Below are positions 35,068 to 43,479 of a stretch of 62,931 bases of DNA, piece by piece. The stretch lies in assembly GCA_963578705.1 (NCBI GenBank), contig CAUZDT010000001.1, forward strand, positions 1 to 62,931. The letters run 5' to 3'. How positions within the stretch are numbered: the stretch's first letter is position 1; every line of letters begins with the position of its first letter. The stretch comes from UBA8886 sp963578705. Its GTDB lineage: Archaea; Thermoplasmatota; Poseidoniia; MGIII; CG-Epi1. A program made the position numbers and the translations under genes. The notes beneath the pieces were generated by a model. That model searched no databases. It was not told the origin of the DNA and was given only the letters and a program-made list of their open reading frames with translations.

Positions 35068-35739
35068 ATGGCGCTACGCACGCCGCTGATGGTCGTCAAC
35101 CTGAAGACCTACCCGCAAGGCCACGGTGATGCGGGCTTCGCACTCTGCCGCGAGATGGCCGCCGTCGCGGAAGCTTCGGGCGCCTGCCTTGCGGCTGCGA
35201 CCAGCGCGCTCGATCTGCGGCGCTTCGCGCACAAGGGCGGCGTTCCGGTACTGGCGCAGCACATTGACGCCGCACCGGCCGGCGCGCATACCGGCGCGGT
35301 GCTGCCGGAAGCGGCCGTCGCAGCGGGCGCGGTCGGCACGCTGGTCAACCACGCCGAGCGGCAGCTCGACTGGCCCACTACCGAGGCAACGCTGGCGCGC
35401 GCCCGCGAGGCGGGGCTGGCGACCGTACTCTGCACCGCCGACGTCGAAGCGACCGCACGCGGTGCTGCGCTACGGCCGGACTACGTCGCGGTCGAGCCGC
35501 CCGAACTCATCGGCGGTGACATCTCGGTCTCGACTGCGCGCCCCGAGGTCATCAGCGACTCAGTCGCGGCGGTGGCCGGGACCGGCGTCCCGGTGCTCTG
35601 CGGCGCCGGCGTCAAGACCCGCGCCGACGTCGCGAAAGCGATGGAACTGGGCGCGGCAGGCATCCTGCTGGCGTCGGGCGTCGTGAAGGCGGAGGACCCG
35701 GGAGCGGTCCTCGCGGAGCTGGTTCAGGGACTGTCATAA
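35068..35739 (+). CDS. tpiA: Triosephosphate isomerase (archaeal type)
   Basis: A 223-residue TIM of the short archaeal class. The N-terminal VVNLKTY carries the catalytic Asn/Lys. VNHAERQLD has the electrophilic histidine, and AVEPPELIGG holds the catalytic Glu and flexible loop. The C-terminal GAAGILLASGVVKAEDP binds the phosphate. It interconverts DHAP and G3P in glycolysis and gluconeogenesis. ATG 35068 starts directly before the first beta strand. It ends 92 bases before the groES start and is not obviously co-regulated, since groES has its own promoter. Confidence 0.95.
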   Translation: MALRTPLMVVNLKTYPQGHGDAGFALCREMAAVAEASGACLAAATSALDLRRFAHKGGVPVLAQHIDAAPAGAHTGAVLPEAAVAAGAVGTLVNHAERQLDWPTTEATLARAREAGLATVLCTADVEATARGAALRPDYVAVEPPELIGGDISVSTARPEVISDSVAAVAGTGVPVLCGAGVKTRADVAKAMELGAAGILLASGVVKAEDPGAVLAELVQGLS

Positions 35740-35741
35740 AC

Positions 35742-35753
35742 TATTAATATAAG
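35742..35753 (+). promoter_or_regulatory. TATA-like promoter of groES-groEL
   Basis: TATTAATATAAG begins just after the tpiA stop and predicts a start near 35773. That position lies inside the palindrome at 35763-35775. Confidence 0.65.
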
Positions 35754-35762
35754 GCTGGTTGA

Positions 35763-35775
35763 CAACCGCCGGTTG
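35763..35775 (+). promoter_or_regulatory. Perfect palindrome at the predicted groESL start site
   Basis: CAACCGCCGGTTG has six-base arms around a single C. It overlaps the predicted transcription start, a typical place for a repressor operator. It differs from the bacterial CIRCE element. Confidence 0.5.
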
Positions 35776-35830
35776 CCTACCGGGTCTCATTGTAGCTCCC
35801 GAGGGTAACCCAGCAAAAATGGTGAAAAAA

Positions 35831-36097
35831 ATGACAGTCGGAATTGGCCCCTTGGGCGAGATGGTCCTGCTCGAGCTGGAGGAAGCCGCGGAGAAGACAG
35901 ATAGCGGTTTCCTGCTGCCCGAAGCAGCGCGCGAAAAGATGAACGTCGGCCTCGTGGCAGGCGTCGGCCCTGACGCAGAACACGTCAAGGCGGGCGACCG
36001 CGTGGTCTATAAGAAATATGCCGGGACGGAGATTACCTGGCAGGACAAGGATTACCTACTCCTCAAGTCGAAAGACTTGCAGGCGAAGGTGCTTTAG
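35831..36097 (+). CDS. groES: GroES, group I co-chaperonin
   Basis: An 88-residue co-chaperonin that caps the GroEL ring. Recognisable elements are IGPLGEMVLLELEEA at the start and the mobile loop KTDSGFLLPEAAREK. AGDRVVYKKYAGTEITW and YLLLKSKDLQAKV complete the fold. It is slightly shorter than bacterial GroES (about 95). ATG 35831 follows GGTGA (35821-35825). An in-frame ATG at 35819 would add four residues. It is co-transcribed with groEL nine bases downstream. Confidence 0.92.
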   Translation: MTVGIGPLGEMVLLELEEAAEKTDSGFLLPEAAREKMNVGLVAGVGPDAEHVKAGDRVVYKKYAGTEITWQDKDYLLLKSKDLQAKVL

Positions 36098-36106
36098 GAG
36101 GAAAAA

Positions 36107-37774
36107 ATGGCAAAACAGATGGTATTTGGAGAAGATGCACGACGCAAGCTACTGAGCGGTATCAACACCGCTACAGACGCAATCAAGGTCACGCTGGGAC
36201 CGAAGGCACGCACTGTCGTACTGGACAAGTCATTCGGCAGCCCGACCATCATCAACGATGGTGTGACAATTGCCAAGGATATCGAGCTGCCTGACCCGTA
36301 CGAAAACATGGGCGCGCAGCTGGTCAAGGAAGTCGCGAGCAAGACGCAGGACACCGCCGGTGACGGCACCTGCACCGCGGCAATCCTGACGCAGGCGCTT
36401 GCAACCTACGGGCTGCGTGGCGTCTCGGCCGGCATGTCGCCGGTCAACCTGAAGGACGGCTTCGACCAGGCCATAACCGTGGTAGTTGGCGAGCTGAAGA
36501 AGTCGGCCTCCCCGGTCGAGTCGGACGAGGTCATCGAGCAGGTGGCCGCAATTTCGGCCAACAACGACCAGGAAATTGGCAAGCTGATTGCCAATGCGGT
36601 CGGCAAGGTGGGGCAGGACGGCATTATCACTGTCGAGGAAGCGAAAGGTATCGAGACCACGCTCAAACTGGTCGAGGGAATGGAGTTCGACAAGGGCTAC
36701 GTCTCGCCATACTTCGTCACTGACCGCGAGAAGCGCGAAGCGGTGGTCGAGAACCCGCTGATACTGATGACCGACCACACCATCTCGTCGGCGCAGGACC
36801 TGCTGCCGGCACTCGAGCTGGCGGTCAAACAGATGAAGGCACCCATCCTACTCATCTGCAAGGACCTGGAGGGCGAGGCACTGGCAACGCTGGTGCTTAA
36901 CGTCGCTTCCCGGGTGCTCAAGGCGTGCGCCGTCAAGGCGCCGGGTTTCGGCGACGACCAGAAGGAGCAGCTCGAAGACCTAGCCATCCTGACCGGCGGC
37001 CGTGTTATCGGTAAGGACCAGGGCATGGAGCTCAAGGAAATTACCGCCGACATGTTCGGCAAGGCGGACAAGGTCATCATCGGCAAAAACAAGACCACGG
37101 TCATCGGCGGCGGCGGCGAGAAAGCGGCGGTCGAGGAACGTGCGCGCATCCTGCGCTCGCAGGCCAAGCTCGCCAAGTCCAAGTGGGACCGCGAAAAGCT
37201 CGAGAAGCGCGTCGGTCGCCTGCTGGGCGGCGTCGCGGTGCTCGAAATCGGTGCGGCGACTGAGACCGAGATGAAGGAGAAGAAGGCGCGCGTCGACGAC
37301 GCACTCAACGCCACTCGCGCCGCGATGGCCGAAGGCGTCGTGGCGGGCGGCGGTGTAGCACTACTGCGCACCCGCAAGGCACTCGACAAGCTCGCAAAGA
37401 AGCTCGATTCCGAAGAGGCGACCGGCGTCCGCATTGTGCGTGATGCACTCGCCATGCCGGCGAGCCAGATTGCCGAAAACGCTGGCGAAGACGGAGGCGT
37501 AGTGGTCTCGAAGATTAGTGAATCCAAGAACGCCAGCTTCGGCTTCAACGCCCGCACCAACACCTATGAGGACCTGATGAAGGCTGGAATCATCGACCCC
37601 GTCAAGGTCGTGCGTAACGCACTTCAGGCAGCCGGCTCGATTGCGAGCCTCGTACTGACCACCGAGACACTCATCTCGGACATCCCCGAGAAGGAATCCT
37701 CAATGCCGGACATGTCCGGCATGGGCGATATGGGTGGCATGGGCGGTATGGGTGGCATGGGCGGGATGATGTAA
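36107..37774 (+). CDS. groEL: GroEL, group I chaperonin (Hsp60)
   Basis: A 555-residue group I chaperonin, not the group II thermosome expected as the main archaeal chaperonin. It has the bacterial layout: ATP-site motifs VTLGPKARTV and NDGVTIAK, and AGDGTCTAA with Asp87. The apical domain has hydrophobic groove residues (FDKGYVSPYF, GDDQKEQLEDLAILTGG) and EGVVAGGGVALL follows. The C-terminal tail is made of Gly-Gly-Met repeats. One residue of the usual DGTTT is Cys (Cys90). An exact AGGAGG Shine-Dalgarno overlaps the groES stop. Group I chaperonins are known from some mesophilic archaea and are considered bacterial acquisitions. Confidence 0.97.
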   Translation: MAKQMVFGEDARRKLLSGINTATDAIKVTLGPKARTVVLDKSFGSPTIINDGVTIAKDIELPDPYENMGAQLVKEVASKTQDTAGDGTCTAAILTQALATYGLRGVSAGMSPVNLKDGFDQAITVVVGELKKSASPVESDEVIEQVAAISANNDQEIGKLIANAVGKVGQDGIITVEEAKGIETTLKLVEGMEFDKGYVSPYFVTDREKREAVVENPLILMTDHTISSAQDLLPALELAVKQMKAPILLICKDLEGEALATLVLNVASRVLKACAVKAPGFGDDQKEQLEDLAILTGGRVIGKDQGMELKEITADMFGKADKVIIGKNKTTVIGGGGEKAAVEERARILRSQAKLAKSKWDREKLEKRVGRLLGGVAVLEIGAATETEMKEKKARVDDALNATRAAMAEGVVAGGGVALLRTRKALDKLAKKLDSEEATGVRIVRDALAMPASQIAENAGEDGGVVVSKISESKNASFGFNARTNTYEDLMKAGIIDPVKVVRNALQAAGSIASLVLTTETLISDIPEKESSMPDMSGMGDMGGMGGMGGMGGMM

Positions 37775-37787
37775 TCCCGTTTGTTAC

Positions 37788-37829
37788 AAAAAAACCTGAA
37801 CTGAACCGGCGGCGGGCGTCAGGCCGCCG
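37788..37829 (-). terminator. Hairpin plus T-tract terminator
   Basis: Between the convergent groEL and flavin-protein genes a GC stem (37807-37813 with 37823-37829) is followed on the minus strand by a run of seven T (37788-37794). It would end the minus-strand transcript. The TTTGTT on the plus strand may help end groEL. Confidence 0.5.
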
Positions 37830-37831
37830 CC

Positions 37832-38482
37832 CTATGATAGTCTGATTTTCGACAGGTAGTCAGGCATCTCGATATCGCTTGCCAGCCCCGCTGCCGGCTC
37901 TGGCTCGCCAAGGCCGGTCATGATTGGGACCACCCCGGCCCAGACCGGCTGATCCCGGTCTGCCGGTTCGTCACCGACGGGGATAGCACGAATCTTGGCT
38001 GCGCCTTCCCGGATATCCATCCAGAGCACGCTAGTCGCTTTCAGTTCCGACTCAGTCGGCTGGCGCACTTCGCCCCAGCGGCCGCGTGCGATGCGCTCCA
38101 TGAGCTTCTCAAGCGCCAGCAGTTTTTCCCCGGAGTCATCAACGCTCCGGGCCGTCCCAAAAAGCATCACCGAGCGGTAGTTGACCGAGTGGTTAAAAGC
38201 CGAGCGCGACAGCACGATGCCGTCGAGCAGGCTCACAGTCAGGCAGACCCTGCACTCCGCTTGCGTCCGCAATGCCCGGCTGGCGGCGGAGCCGTGCCAG
38301 AAAACGCGCTCACCATCGCGCCAGAAAAGCGTCGGCGTCACCAGCGGCGCGCCGTCGAGCACATACCCGACGTGGCAGAGCAGCGCTGCGTCCAGGATGG
38401 CGTTGACCGTCACGCGGTCGAAGCTGCCGCGTTCGGAGTGCCGCATGGGCTGGCTGCGGCCGGTCCGCTCGAGGTCAGCCAC
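37832..38482 (-). CDS. Pyridoxamine 5'-phosphate oxidase-like flavin-binding protein
   Basis: A 216-residue split-barrel protein of the PNPOx-like/NimA group. The FMN-contact pattern is LCHVGYVLDGAPLVTPTLFWRDGERVFWHGS-like, cut here by family practice at the WHG strand. A later VNYRSVMLFGTAR strand is diagnostic. Such proteins bind FMN, heme or F420 and reduce small molecules; the substrate is unknown. GTG 38482 overlaps the bcp stop by eight bases. An ATG at 38446 would give 204 residues and keeps the whole domain. It is probably co-transcribed with the peroxiredoxin, suggesting a redox or detoxification role. Confidence 0.85.
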   Translation of the reverse strand: MADLERTGRSQPMRHSERGSFDRVTVNAILDAALLCHVGYVLDGAPLVTPTLFWRDGERVFWHGSAASRALRTQAECRVCLTVSLLDGIVLSRSAFNHSVNYRSVMLFGTARSVDDSGEKLLALEKLMERIARGRWGEVRQPTESELKATSVLWMDIREGAAKIRAIPVGDEPADRDQPVWAGVVPIMTGLGEPEPAAGLASDIEMPDYLSKIRLS

Positions 38483-38951
38483 GCTGCGCTTTCAGCTCCG
38501 CCAGCACCTTCGCCGCGTGCCCCTTGGCGCGTACGTTGGGCCACGCTCGCGCGACCGTGCCGTCAGGGGCCACGAGGAAGGTCGAGCGCGCGACGCCCAT
38601 GTATTCGCGGCCGTAGTTCTTCTTCAGTCGCCATGCCCCGTAAGGCGCCATCACCGCACGGTCCGGGTCGGCGAGCAGGCGCACGCCGAGGCCGTATTTC
38701 GCGATGAAGTTGCAGTGCTTCTGCGGCGAATCGGGTGAGACACCGACGATGTTGCACTCGAGCGCTGCAAACTCGGCGGCGAGCGCCGTGAATTCCTGCG
38801 CCTCGATGGTGCAACCCGGCGTATCATCGCGCGGATAGAAGTAGAGCAGTAGCCAGCGGTCGGCGAAGTCGGCCAGCGCAACGGCCGTACCGTCCTGGTC
38901 AACCGCTTCAAAGCGGGGTGCAGGGTCTCCAGCTTGTAGGATTTCAGTCAT
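38475..38951 (-). CDS. bcp: Bcp/PrxQ-type peroxiredoxin
   Basis: A 158-residue thiol peroxidase. The peroxidatic cysteine is in YPRDDTPGCTIEAQEF (about residue 47). The usual resolving cysteine five residues later is replaced (Gln), so this is a one-Cys form, or it uses the Cys of LECNIVGVS. Catalytic Thr and Arg (FLVAPDG, AWPNVRAKGH) are present. ATG 38951 is about 25 bases after a minus-strand TATA-like CTTTAATAC (38970-38978), implying a leaderless mRNA. It overlaps the flavin protein gene. Confidence 0.92.
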   Translation of the reverse strand: MTEILQAGDPAPRFEAVDQDGTAVALADFADRWLLLYFYPRDDTPGCTIEAQEFTALAAEFAALECNIVGVSPDSPQKHCNFIAKYGLGVRLLADPDRAVMAPYGAWRLKKNYGREYMGVARSTFLVAPDGTVARAWPNVRAKGHAAKVLAELKAQRG

Positions 38952-38971
38952 ATTTTTCACATCGATGAGTA

Positions 38972-40516
38972 TTAAAGTGGAATGTTGCCGTGCTTGCGCT
39001 TCGGGCACGGTTCGCGCTTGCTCCCAAAGCGCTCGAGCCCGCGCAGCAGTTCAACGCGCGTATCGCGCGGGAAAATGACGCGGTCGATGTACCCCATTTC
39101 GGCGGCAATCCAGGGCGACGCGAACTTCTCGCGATACTCTTCGGTCAGCTCGCGCCGCTTCCGGTCGGGGTCGCTGGCGGCGGCCAGTTCCTTGCGGAAG
39201 ATGATATTCACTGCCCCCTCGGAGCCCATCACCGCGATTTCAGCGGTCGGCCACGCCAGGTTCAGGTCGGCACGGATGTGCTTGGACGCCATCACGTCAT
39301 ACGCGCCGCCGTACGCCTTGCGCGTTATCACCGTCAGCTTCGGGACGGTCGCCTCGGCGAAGGCGTAGAGCAGCTTGGCACCGTGGCGGATGATGCCGCC
39401 ATGCTCCTGCTCGCGCCCCGGCAGGAAGCCGGGGACGTCGACTAATGTAATGAGGGGCAGGTTGAACGCGTCGCAGAATCGCACGAAGCGCGCCCCCTTC
39501 ACCGACGCGTCGATGTCGAGACAGCCCGCTAGGTGTTGCGGCTGGTTGGCGACGATGCCGACCGGGCAGCCGCCGAGGCGCGCGAAGCCGATAACCAGGT
39601 TCTGCGCCCAGTCTGGCTGAAGCTCGAGAAAATCCTCCTCGTCGGCGACTGCCGTGATGATGTCGCGGATGTCGTAAGGGGTATTCGGGTTGTCGGGCAT
39701 CAGCGCGTCGAGTTGCGGTAGCACTTCGTCGCCTGACGGGGATTCCCGCCGTGGCGGCTGCTCGAGATTGTTCTGCGGCAGGAATGCGAGCAGCCGCCTC
39801 AGTTCGGCGAAGGCGGCTTGCTCGTCGGCCGCGGTCAAGTGCGCGACGCCCGAGAGCGACGAGTGGGTCTGCGCGCCGCCCAGTTCCTCGAAACCGATTT
39901 CCTCGTGCGTCACCGTCTTGATGACGTCGGGTCCGGTGATGAACATGTGCGAAGTGCCTTCGGCCATGATGACGAAGTCGGTCATTGCCGGGCTGTAGAC
40001 TGCGCCGCCGGCGCACGCCCCCAGAATCAGGGAGATTTGCGGGACGACTCCCGACAACTGGACGTTGCGCCAGAAAATCTCGGCGTAGCCCCCGAGCGAG
40101 ACGACGCCTTCCTGGATGCGCGCGCCGCCCGAGTCGTTGAGCCCGATGACCGGCGCCCCCATGCGCGTCGCGAGGTCCATCACCTTACAAATCTTCTTGG
40201 CGTGCACTTCCCCCAGCGCGCCGCCGAAGACCGTAAAATCCTGCGCGAAGAGATAGACGGGCCGTCCCTCGATGGTGCCGTGGCCCGTGACGACTCCGTC
40301 GCCGGGCGGCCGCCGCTTCTCCATCCCGAAGCCCGCCGTGCGGTGCTTCGCCAGCGCGTCCAGCTCGACGAAGCTGCCGTCGTCGAGCAGCGCCTCCATC
40401 CGCTCGCGCGCGGTGAGCTTGCCCCGCGCGTGTTGCTTCTCGACTCGCGCCGCGTCGGAGCGCTGCGCTTCCGCCAGCCGCTGCTCCAGCTCCTCGATGC
40501 GCTCGCGGGTCGTCAT
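38972..40516 (-). CDS. Acyl-CoA carboxylase carboxyltransferase subunit (PCC beta-type)
   Basis: A 514-residue biotin-dependent carboxyltransferase. It has both crotonase-like halves and ends in the common KHGNIPL tail. Hallmarks are ARGKLTARERMEALLDDGSF, QDFTVFGGALGEVHAKKI, GLNDSGGARIQEGV, ITRKAYGGAYDVM and the AWPTAEIAVMG motif of propionyl-/methylmalonyl-CoA enzymes. It is the carboxyltransferase of propionyl- or acetyl-CoA carboxylase, or of a methylmalonyl-CoA decarboxylase. No biotin carboxylase or biotin carrier gene is adjacent, so the direction cannot be settled. ATG 40516 begins MTTRERIEELEQRL, the expected N-terminal helix. Confidence 0.93.
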   Translation of the reverse strand: MTTRERIEELEQRLAEAQRSDAARVEKQHARGKLTARERMEALLDDGSFVELDALAKHRTAGFGMEKRRPPGDGVVTGHGTIEGRPVYLFAQDFTVFGGALGEVHAKKICKVMDLATRMGAPVIGLNDSGGARIQEGVVSLGGYAEIFWRNVQLSGVVPQISLILGACAGGAVYSPAMTDFVIMAEGTSHMFITGPDVIKTVTHEEIGFEELGGAQTHSSLSGVAHLTAADEQAAFAELRRLLAFLPQNNLEQPPRRESPSGDEVLPQLDALMPDNPNTPYDIRDIITAVADEEDFLELQPDWAQNLVIGFARLGGCPVGIVANQPQHLAGCLDIDASVKGARFVRFCDAFNLPLITLVDVPGFLPGREQEHGGIIRHGAKLLYAFAEATVPKLTVITRKAYGGAYDVMASKHIRADLNLAWPTAEIAVMGSEGAVNIIFRKELAAASDPDRKRRELTEEYREKFASPWIAAEMGYIDRVIFPRDTRVELLRGLERFGSKREPCPKRKHGNIPL

Positions 40517-40591
40517 CGGCTGGCAGCGGCTGGCGGCTATAACGGTGGCTGCGCCCGCTAACGCTAAACCCCCGCCCTCGCTCGCGGTAGC

Positions 40592-41854
40592 GTGAGCGAC
40601 CTGCAGGGCGTGCGCGGGACCCGCGACTTCTACCCCGACGAGATGCGGCTGCGCAGCTGGCTCTTCTCGCACTTCCGCGCTGCGGCGCAGTTGCACGGCT
40701 TCGAGGAGTATGACGCGCCGGTGCTCGAGCACGAAGCGCTCTATACCCGCAAGGCGGGCGAGGACATCGTCAGGCAGCTCTACGGCTTCGAGGACAAGGG
40801 CGGCCGCCGCGTCGCGCTGCGCCCCGAGATGACGCCGTCGCTGGCGCGGATGGTGCTGGCGCGCGCCGGAGCGCTGCCGGTGCCCATCAAGTGGTTCTCG
40901 ATTCCGCAGTGCTGGCGCTACGAGCGGATGCAGCGCGGGCGCGGACGCGAGCACTACCAGTGGAACGTCGATATCTGGGGTAGCGGTGGCGTCGAAGCCG
41001 ATGTCGAGCTGCTGGCGGTGCTCTGCACTTTCTTCGGCCGCGTCGGACTGGCGCCTGACGCAGTCGGAATCTGCGTCAGCAGCCGCAAGGTGCTACAGGA
41101 AGTACTCGACTCGGTCGGCGTCGCGGGTGAGCAGTTCGCCGCGGTCTGCATTGTCGTTGACAAGCTCGGCAAGCTGCCGCCGGACGAGGCGGCAGCGCAG
41201 CTTGGGAAGCTGGGGCTCGACAACACGGCGGTCGCGACTATCCAGCGCGTGCTCGGGCTGCGCGACCTGGATGCGCTCGCCGCTGCCCTGGGCGACGACA
41301 GCGGTGCCGTGGCGGAGCTGCGCGCGCTATGGGCGCTGGCGGAGGGCTACGGCCTGACGGAGTGGCTCGAGTTCGACGGCTCCATTGTGCGCGGGCTGGC
41401 CTACTACACCGGCCCCGTCTTCGAGGCGCACGACCGCAGCGGCGAGCTGCGCGCGGTCTGTGGCGGTGGCCGCTACGACCGGCTGCTTTCGTCCTTCGGC
41501 GGGAAGGACCTGCCGGCGACCGGTTTCGGCTTCGGCGACATGGTCATCCTGGAACTGCTCAAGGACCGCGGCCGGCTGCCGCAGCTGGCCGGCAGCGTGC
41601 AGGACGTGGTCTTCGCGCTCAACCCCGAGCTGCGGCCGGCGGCGATGGACGTCGCCGGCCGCTTGCGGGCGCAGGGGCGCAGCGTCGATCTGGTGCTCGA
41701 GGAGAAACGGCTCAAGTGGGCGCTGAAGCACGCCGACCGCTGCGGCGCGGAACGGCTGCTGCTGCTCGCGCCGAAGGAGTGGGAGCGCGGCGTGGTGAAG
41801 GTGCGAGACCTCGCCAGTGGCGCGGAGAGCGAGGTCGCGCCCGGCGCGCTCTGA
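40592..41854 (+). CDS. hisS: Histidyl-tRNA synthetase
   Basis: A 420-residue class II synthetase. Motif 1 is GVRGTRDFYPDEM. Motif 2 is CWRYERMQRGRGREHYQWNVD with the ATP-binding Arg. The histidine loops are GLAYYTGPVFE and GGGRYDRL, and motif 3 is TGFGFGDMV with the usual Arg replaced. An anticodon domain with VVFALNPELR closes the C-terminus. The related HisZ regulatory subunit lacks several of these, so this is the true synthetase. The start is GTG 40592. The gene is divergent from the carboxyltransferase gene. Confidence 0.95.
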   Translation: MSDLQGVRGTRDFYPDEMRLRSWLFSHFRAAAQLHGFEEYDAPVLEHEALYTRKAGEDIVRQLYGFEDKGGRRVALRPEMTPSLARMVLARAGALPVPIKWFSIPQCWRYERMQRGRGREHYQWNVDIWGSGGVEADVELLAVLCTFFGRVGLAPDAVGICVSSRKVLQEVLDSVGVAGEQFAAVCIVVDKLGKLPPDEAAAQLGKLGLDNTAVATIQRVLGLRDLDALAAALGDDSGAVAELRALWALAEGYGLTEWLEFDGSIVRGLAYYTGPVFEAHDRSGELRAVCGGGRYDRLLSSFGGKDLPATGFGFGDMVILELLKDRGRLPQLAGSVQDVVFALNPELRPAAMDVAGRLRAQGRSVDLVLEEKRLKWALKHADRCGAERLLLLAPKEWERGVVKVRDLASGAESEVAPGAL

Positions 41855-41896
41855 ACCGACGCAAATATTGAAAAACGGCTGCCGGTACGGAGCTGC

Positions 41897-42571
41897 ATGG
41901 AAATGGACAATCGGCGGATTTTTCGCATCGTCGCGCTGGCGCTGGTCGGCTACTACTGGCTGCTGGCGGTCGTCATCGGTTCCGACGGCCCCGCCGCGGG
42001 ACGCTGGGCGGGCGGGCTCTCCTTCCTGTCGAACTGGAACCTGACCTTGAACCTGCTGGTGGCGCTGGGCGCCATCAAGTACGAATTTGACGGCCAGAAG
42101 CGGCTTGACATCCCTATTCTCGGCGCTGCCATGGGCATCAACATAATCGTCGTGCTGCTCTACTGGGTCCTGCGGGCGATGGGCGCGCTCGGCGAGGTGC
42201 AGGCGTATGATTCCTTCGCCGCCCTGTTCCAGAACTACTACGTCCATCTCGGGACATCAATTATCCTGTTCGTCGAGGCGGTGCACTACAGTCAGCCGTT
42301 CGAGGTGTGGAAGCGCTCATACGGGATATACATGGTCATCTTCTTCGGCTACATCTTCTGGATGGAGGCGTTCGTCTCGCAGCGGGACAGTTTCCCGTGC
42401 GGTGAGGTGAACTGCGGCTTTCCCTACGAGTTCCTGAACGACCTGACCACCACCGGCCGCATCATATTCTACGGCGGAATCTTCGTTATGGGTAACCTCG
42501 CCTTCGCCGGCAGCTACTGGCTGGCGCAATTCTGGGAAGAGCGCCGGGGTTCCAGGGACGCGACCGAGTAG
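41897..42571 (+). CDS. Six-helix membrane protein, possibly FAR-17a/AIG1-like
   Basis: A 224-residue protein with about six helices. Polar features resemble the AIG1/ADTRP lipid-hydrolase family: a Thr in NWNLTLNLLV (Thr50) and a His in NYYVHLGTSI (His117) could be the catalytic Thr/His pair of that family. The match is weak and only tentative. A cysteine pair (PCGEVNCG) lies in a late loop. ATG 41897 is about 28 bases after CAAATATTG (41862-41870), suggesting leaderless transcription. It is convergent with plsC, with two bases between the stops. Confidence 0.55.
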   Translation: MEMDNRRIFRIVALALVGYYWLLAVVIGSDGPAAGRWAGGLSFLSNWNLTLNLLVALGAIKYEFDGQKRLDIPILGAAMGINIIVVLLYWVLRAMGALGEVQAYDSFAALFQNYYVHLGTSIILFVEAVHYSQPFEVWKRSYGIYMVIFFGYIFWMEAFVSQRDSFPCGEVNCGFPYEFLNDLTTTGRIIFYGGIFVMGNLAFAGSYWLAQFWEERRGSRDATE

Positions 42572-42573
42572 CT

Positions 42574-43323
42574 TCAGCGCCCCAGCCGCGCCCGGAGCGC
42601 TTGCGCCCGCTCATCGAGCGACTCGCGCAGCTTCGCGCGCACCAGCCCATTGCGCTCCTGCCAGGCAGCCATGCGGGTGCGCAGCCGGCGCGAATGCCAG
42701 TAGTCGCCTGCCTCTTCGGAGAGCGCGGTGATGGCGTCCATGATTTCATCGGTGAACTCGCGCAGTGCCTCGTGGTTCGCCTCCTTTGCCGTGAAATAGA
42801 GCGGGTCGCCGAACTCGTAGTAGAAACGGCGCCAGAGCCGCGGGACGCGCTTGCCGACTGGGATAACGCGGTCGGTCTCCCGGATAGCGACCGGCACGAC
42901 CGCCGCGCCGGTGGCGGCCGCCAGCCGTGCGGCGCCGGTGCGGCCGCGCCCCAGCTGCCCGTCGCGTGACCGGGTCCCCTCGGGGAAGATGCCGACCGCG
43001 CCGCCGTCGCGCAGGATGGCTTCGGCCTCGTCCAGCGCGTCGCTGGCGTCGCCGTCGCGGTTGACCGGGATGACGCCCATGCGGCCGAAGAGCGCGCCGC
43101 GGATGCGGCCTTCGAAATGCTCCTGCTTGGAGAGGTAGATGACCTCGCGCGAAGTGGCGGTCATGATGAACGCCGGGTCGATGTGCGAGAGGTGGTTGGC
43201 GGCGATAATTACCGGCCCGTCGGGCGGCACCGCTTCCTGCCCGCGATATCGCGGCCGGAAGCAGAGGTGCAGCGCGCGGCCGAGCGTCTGCCTGACGATG
43301 TTGTAGTCGCGCGACTCGCCCAT
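42574..43323 (-). CDS. plsC: 1-acyl-glycerol-3-phosphate acyltransferase (PlsC family)
   Basis: A 249-residue acyltransferase of the bacterial phospholipid pathway. Motif I is NHLSHIDP (HxxxxD), motif III is FPEGTRSRDG and motif IV is VVPVAIRETDRVIP. N- and C-terminal helical extensions are Arg-rich. It would transfer a fatty acyl group to lysophosphatidate or a related acceptor, which is unexpected in an organism with ether lipids. ATG 43323 is about 25 bases downstream of a minus-strand GGATTAAGAAC (about 43343-43353), suggesting leaderless expression. Alternatives are acylation of other alcohols or a repair role. Confidence 0.92.
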   Translation of the reverse strand: MGESRDYNIVRQTLGRALHLCFRPRYRGQEAVPPDGPVIIAANHLSHIDPAFIMTATSREVIYLSKQEHFEGRIRGALFGRMGVIPVNRDGDASDALDEAEAILRDGGAVGIFPEGTRSRDGQLGRGRTGAARLAAATGAAVVPVAIRETDRVIPVGKRVPRLWRRFYYEFGDPLYFTAKEANHEALREFTDEIMDAITALSEEAGDYWHSRRLRTRMAAWQERNGLVRAKLRESLDERAQALRARLGR

Positions 43324-43479
43324 CGAGTGCGGCAGCCGGCCCGGGTTCTTAATCCTTGAGCGCGGACGAAGCGTGTTTCGGCGACAGCCGAATCACCGCG
43401 CTGCGAAGCGAGCGGTGAGGTCAGGCCGCATCCGTGGAGTCGGCGACCGGAACGGGAGCTGACTGACGCAATAGCCGAA
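43324..43479. other. Gap between plsC and the aEF-1beta gene
   Basis: It holds the plsC promoter region near 43343-43353. The remaining about 120 bases are GC-rich with a repeated short word agccgaatca (about 43389 and 43472). I recognise no gene or known RNA in it. Confidence 0.4.

Noticed and set aside
35763..35775. CIRCE heat-shock element
   Set aside because: CIRCE has nine-base arms of TTAGCACTC type around nine bases. This palindrome has six-base arms and a different sequence.
43356..43479. SRP RNA or RNase P RNA in the plsC-EF1B gap
   Set aside because: No conserved loop motifs of either RNA were found.
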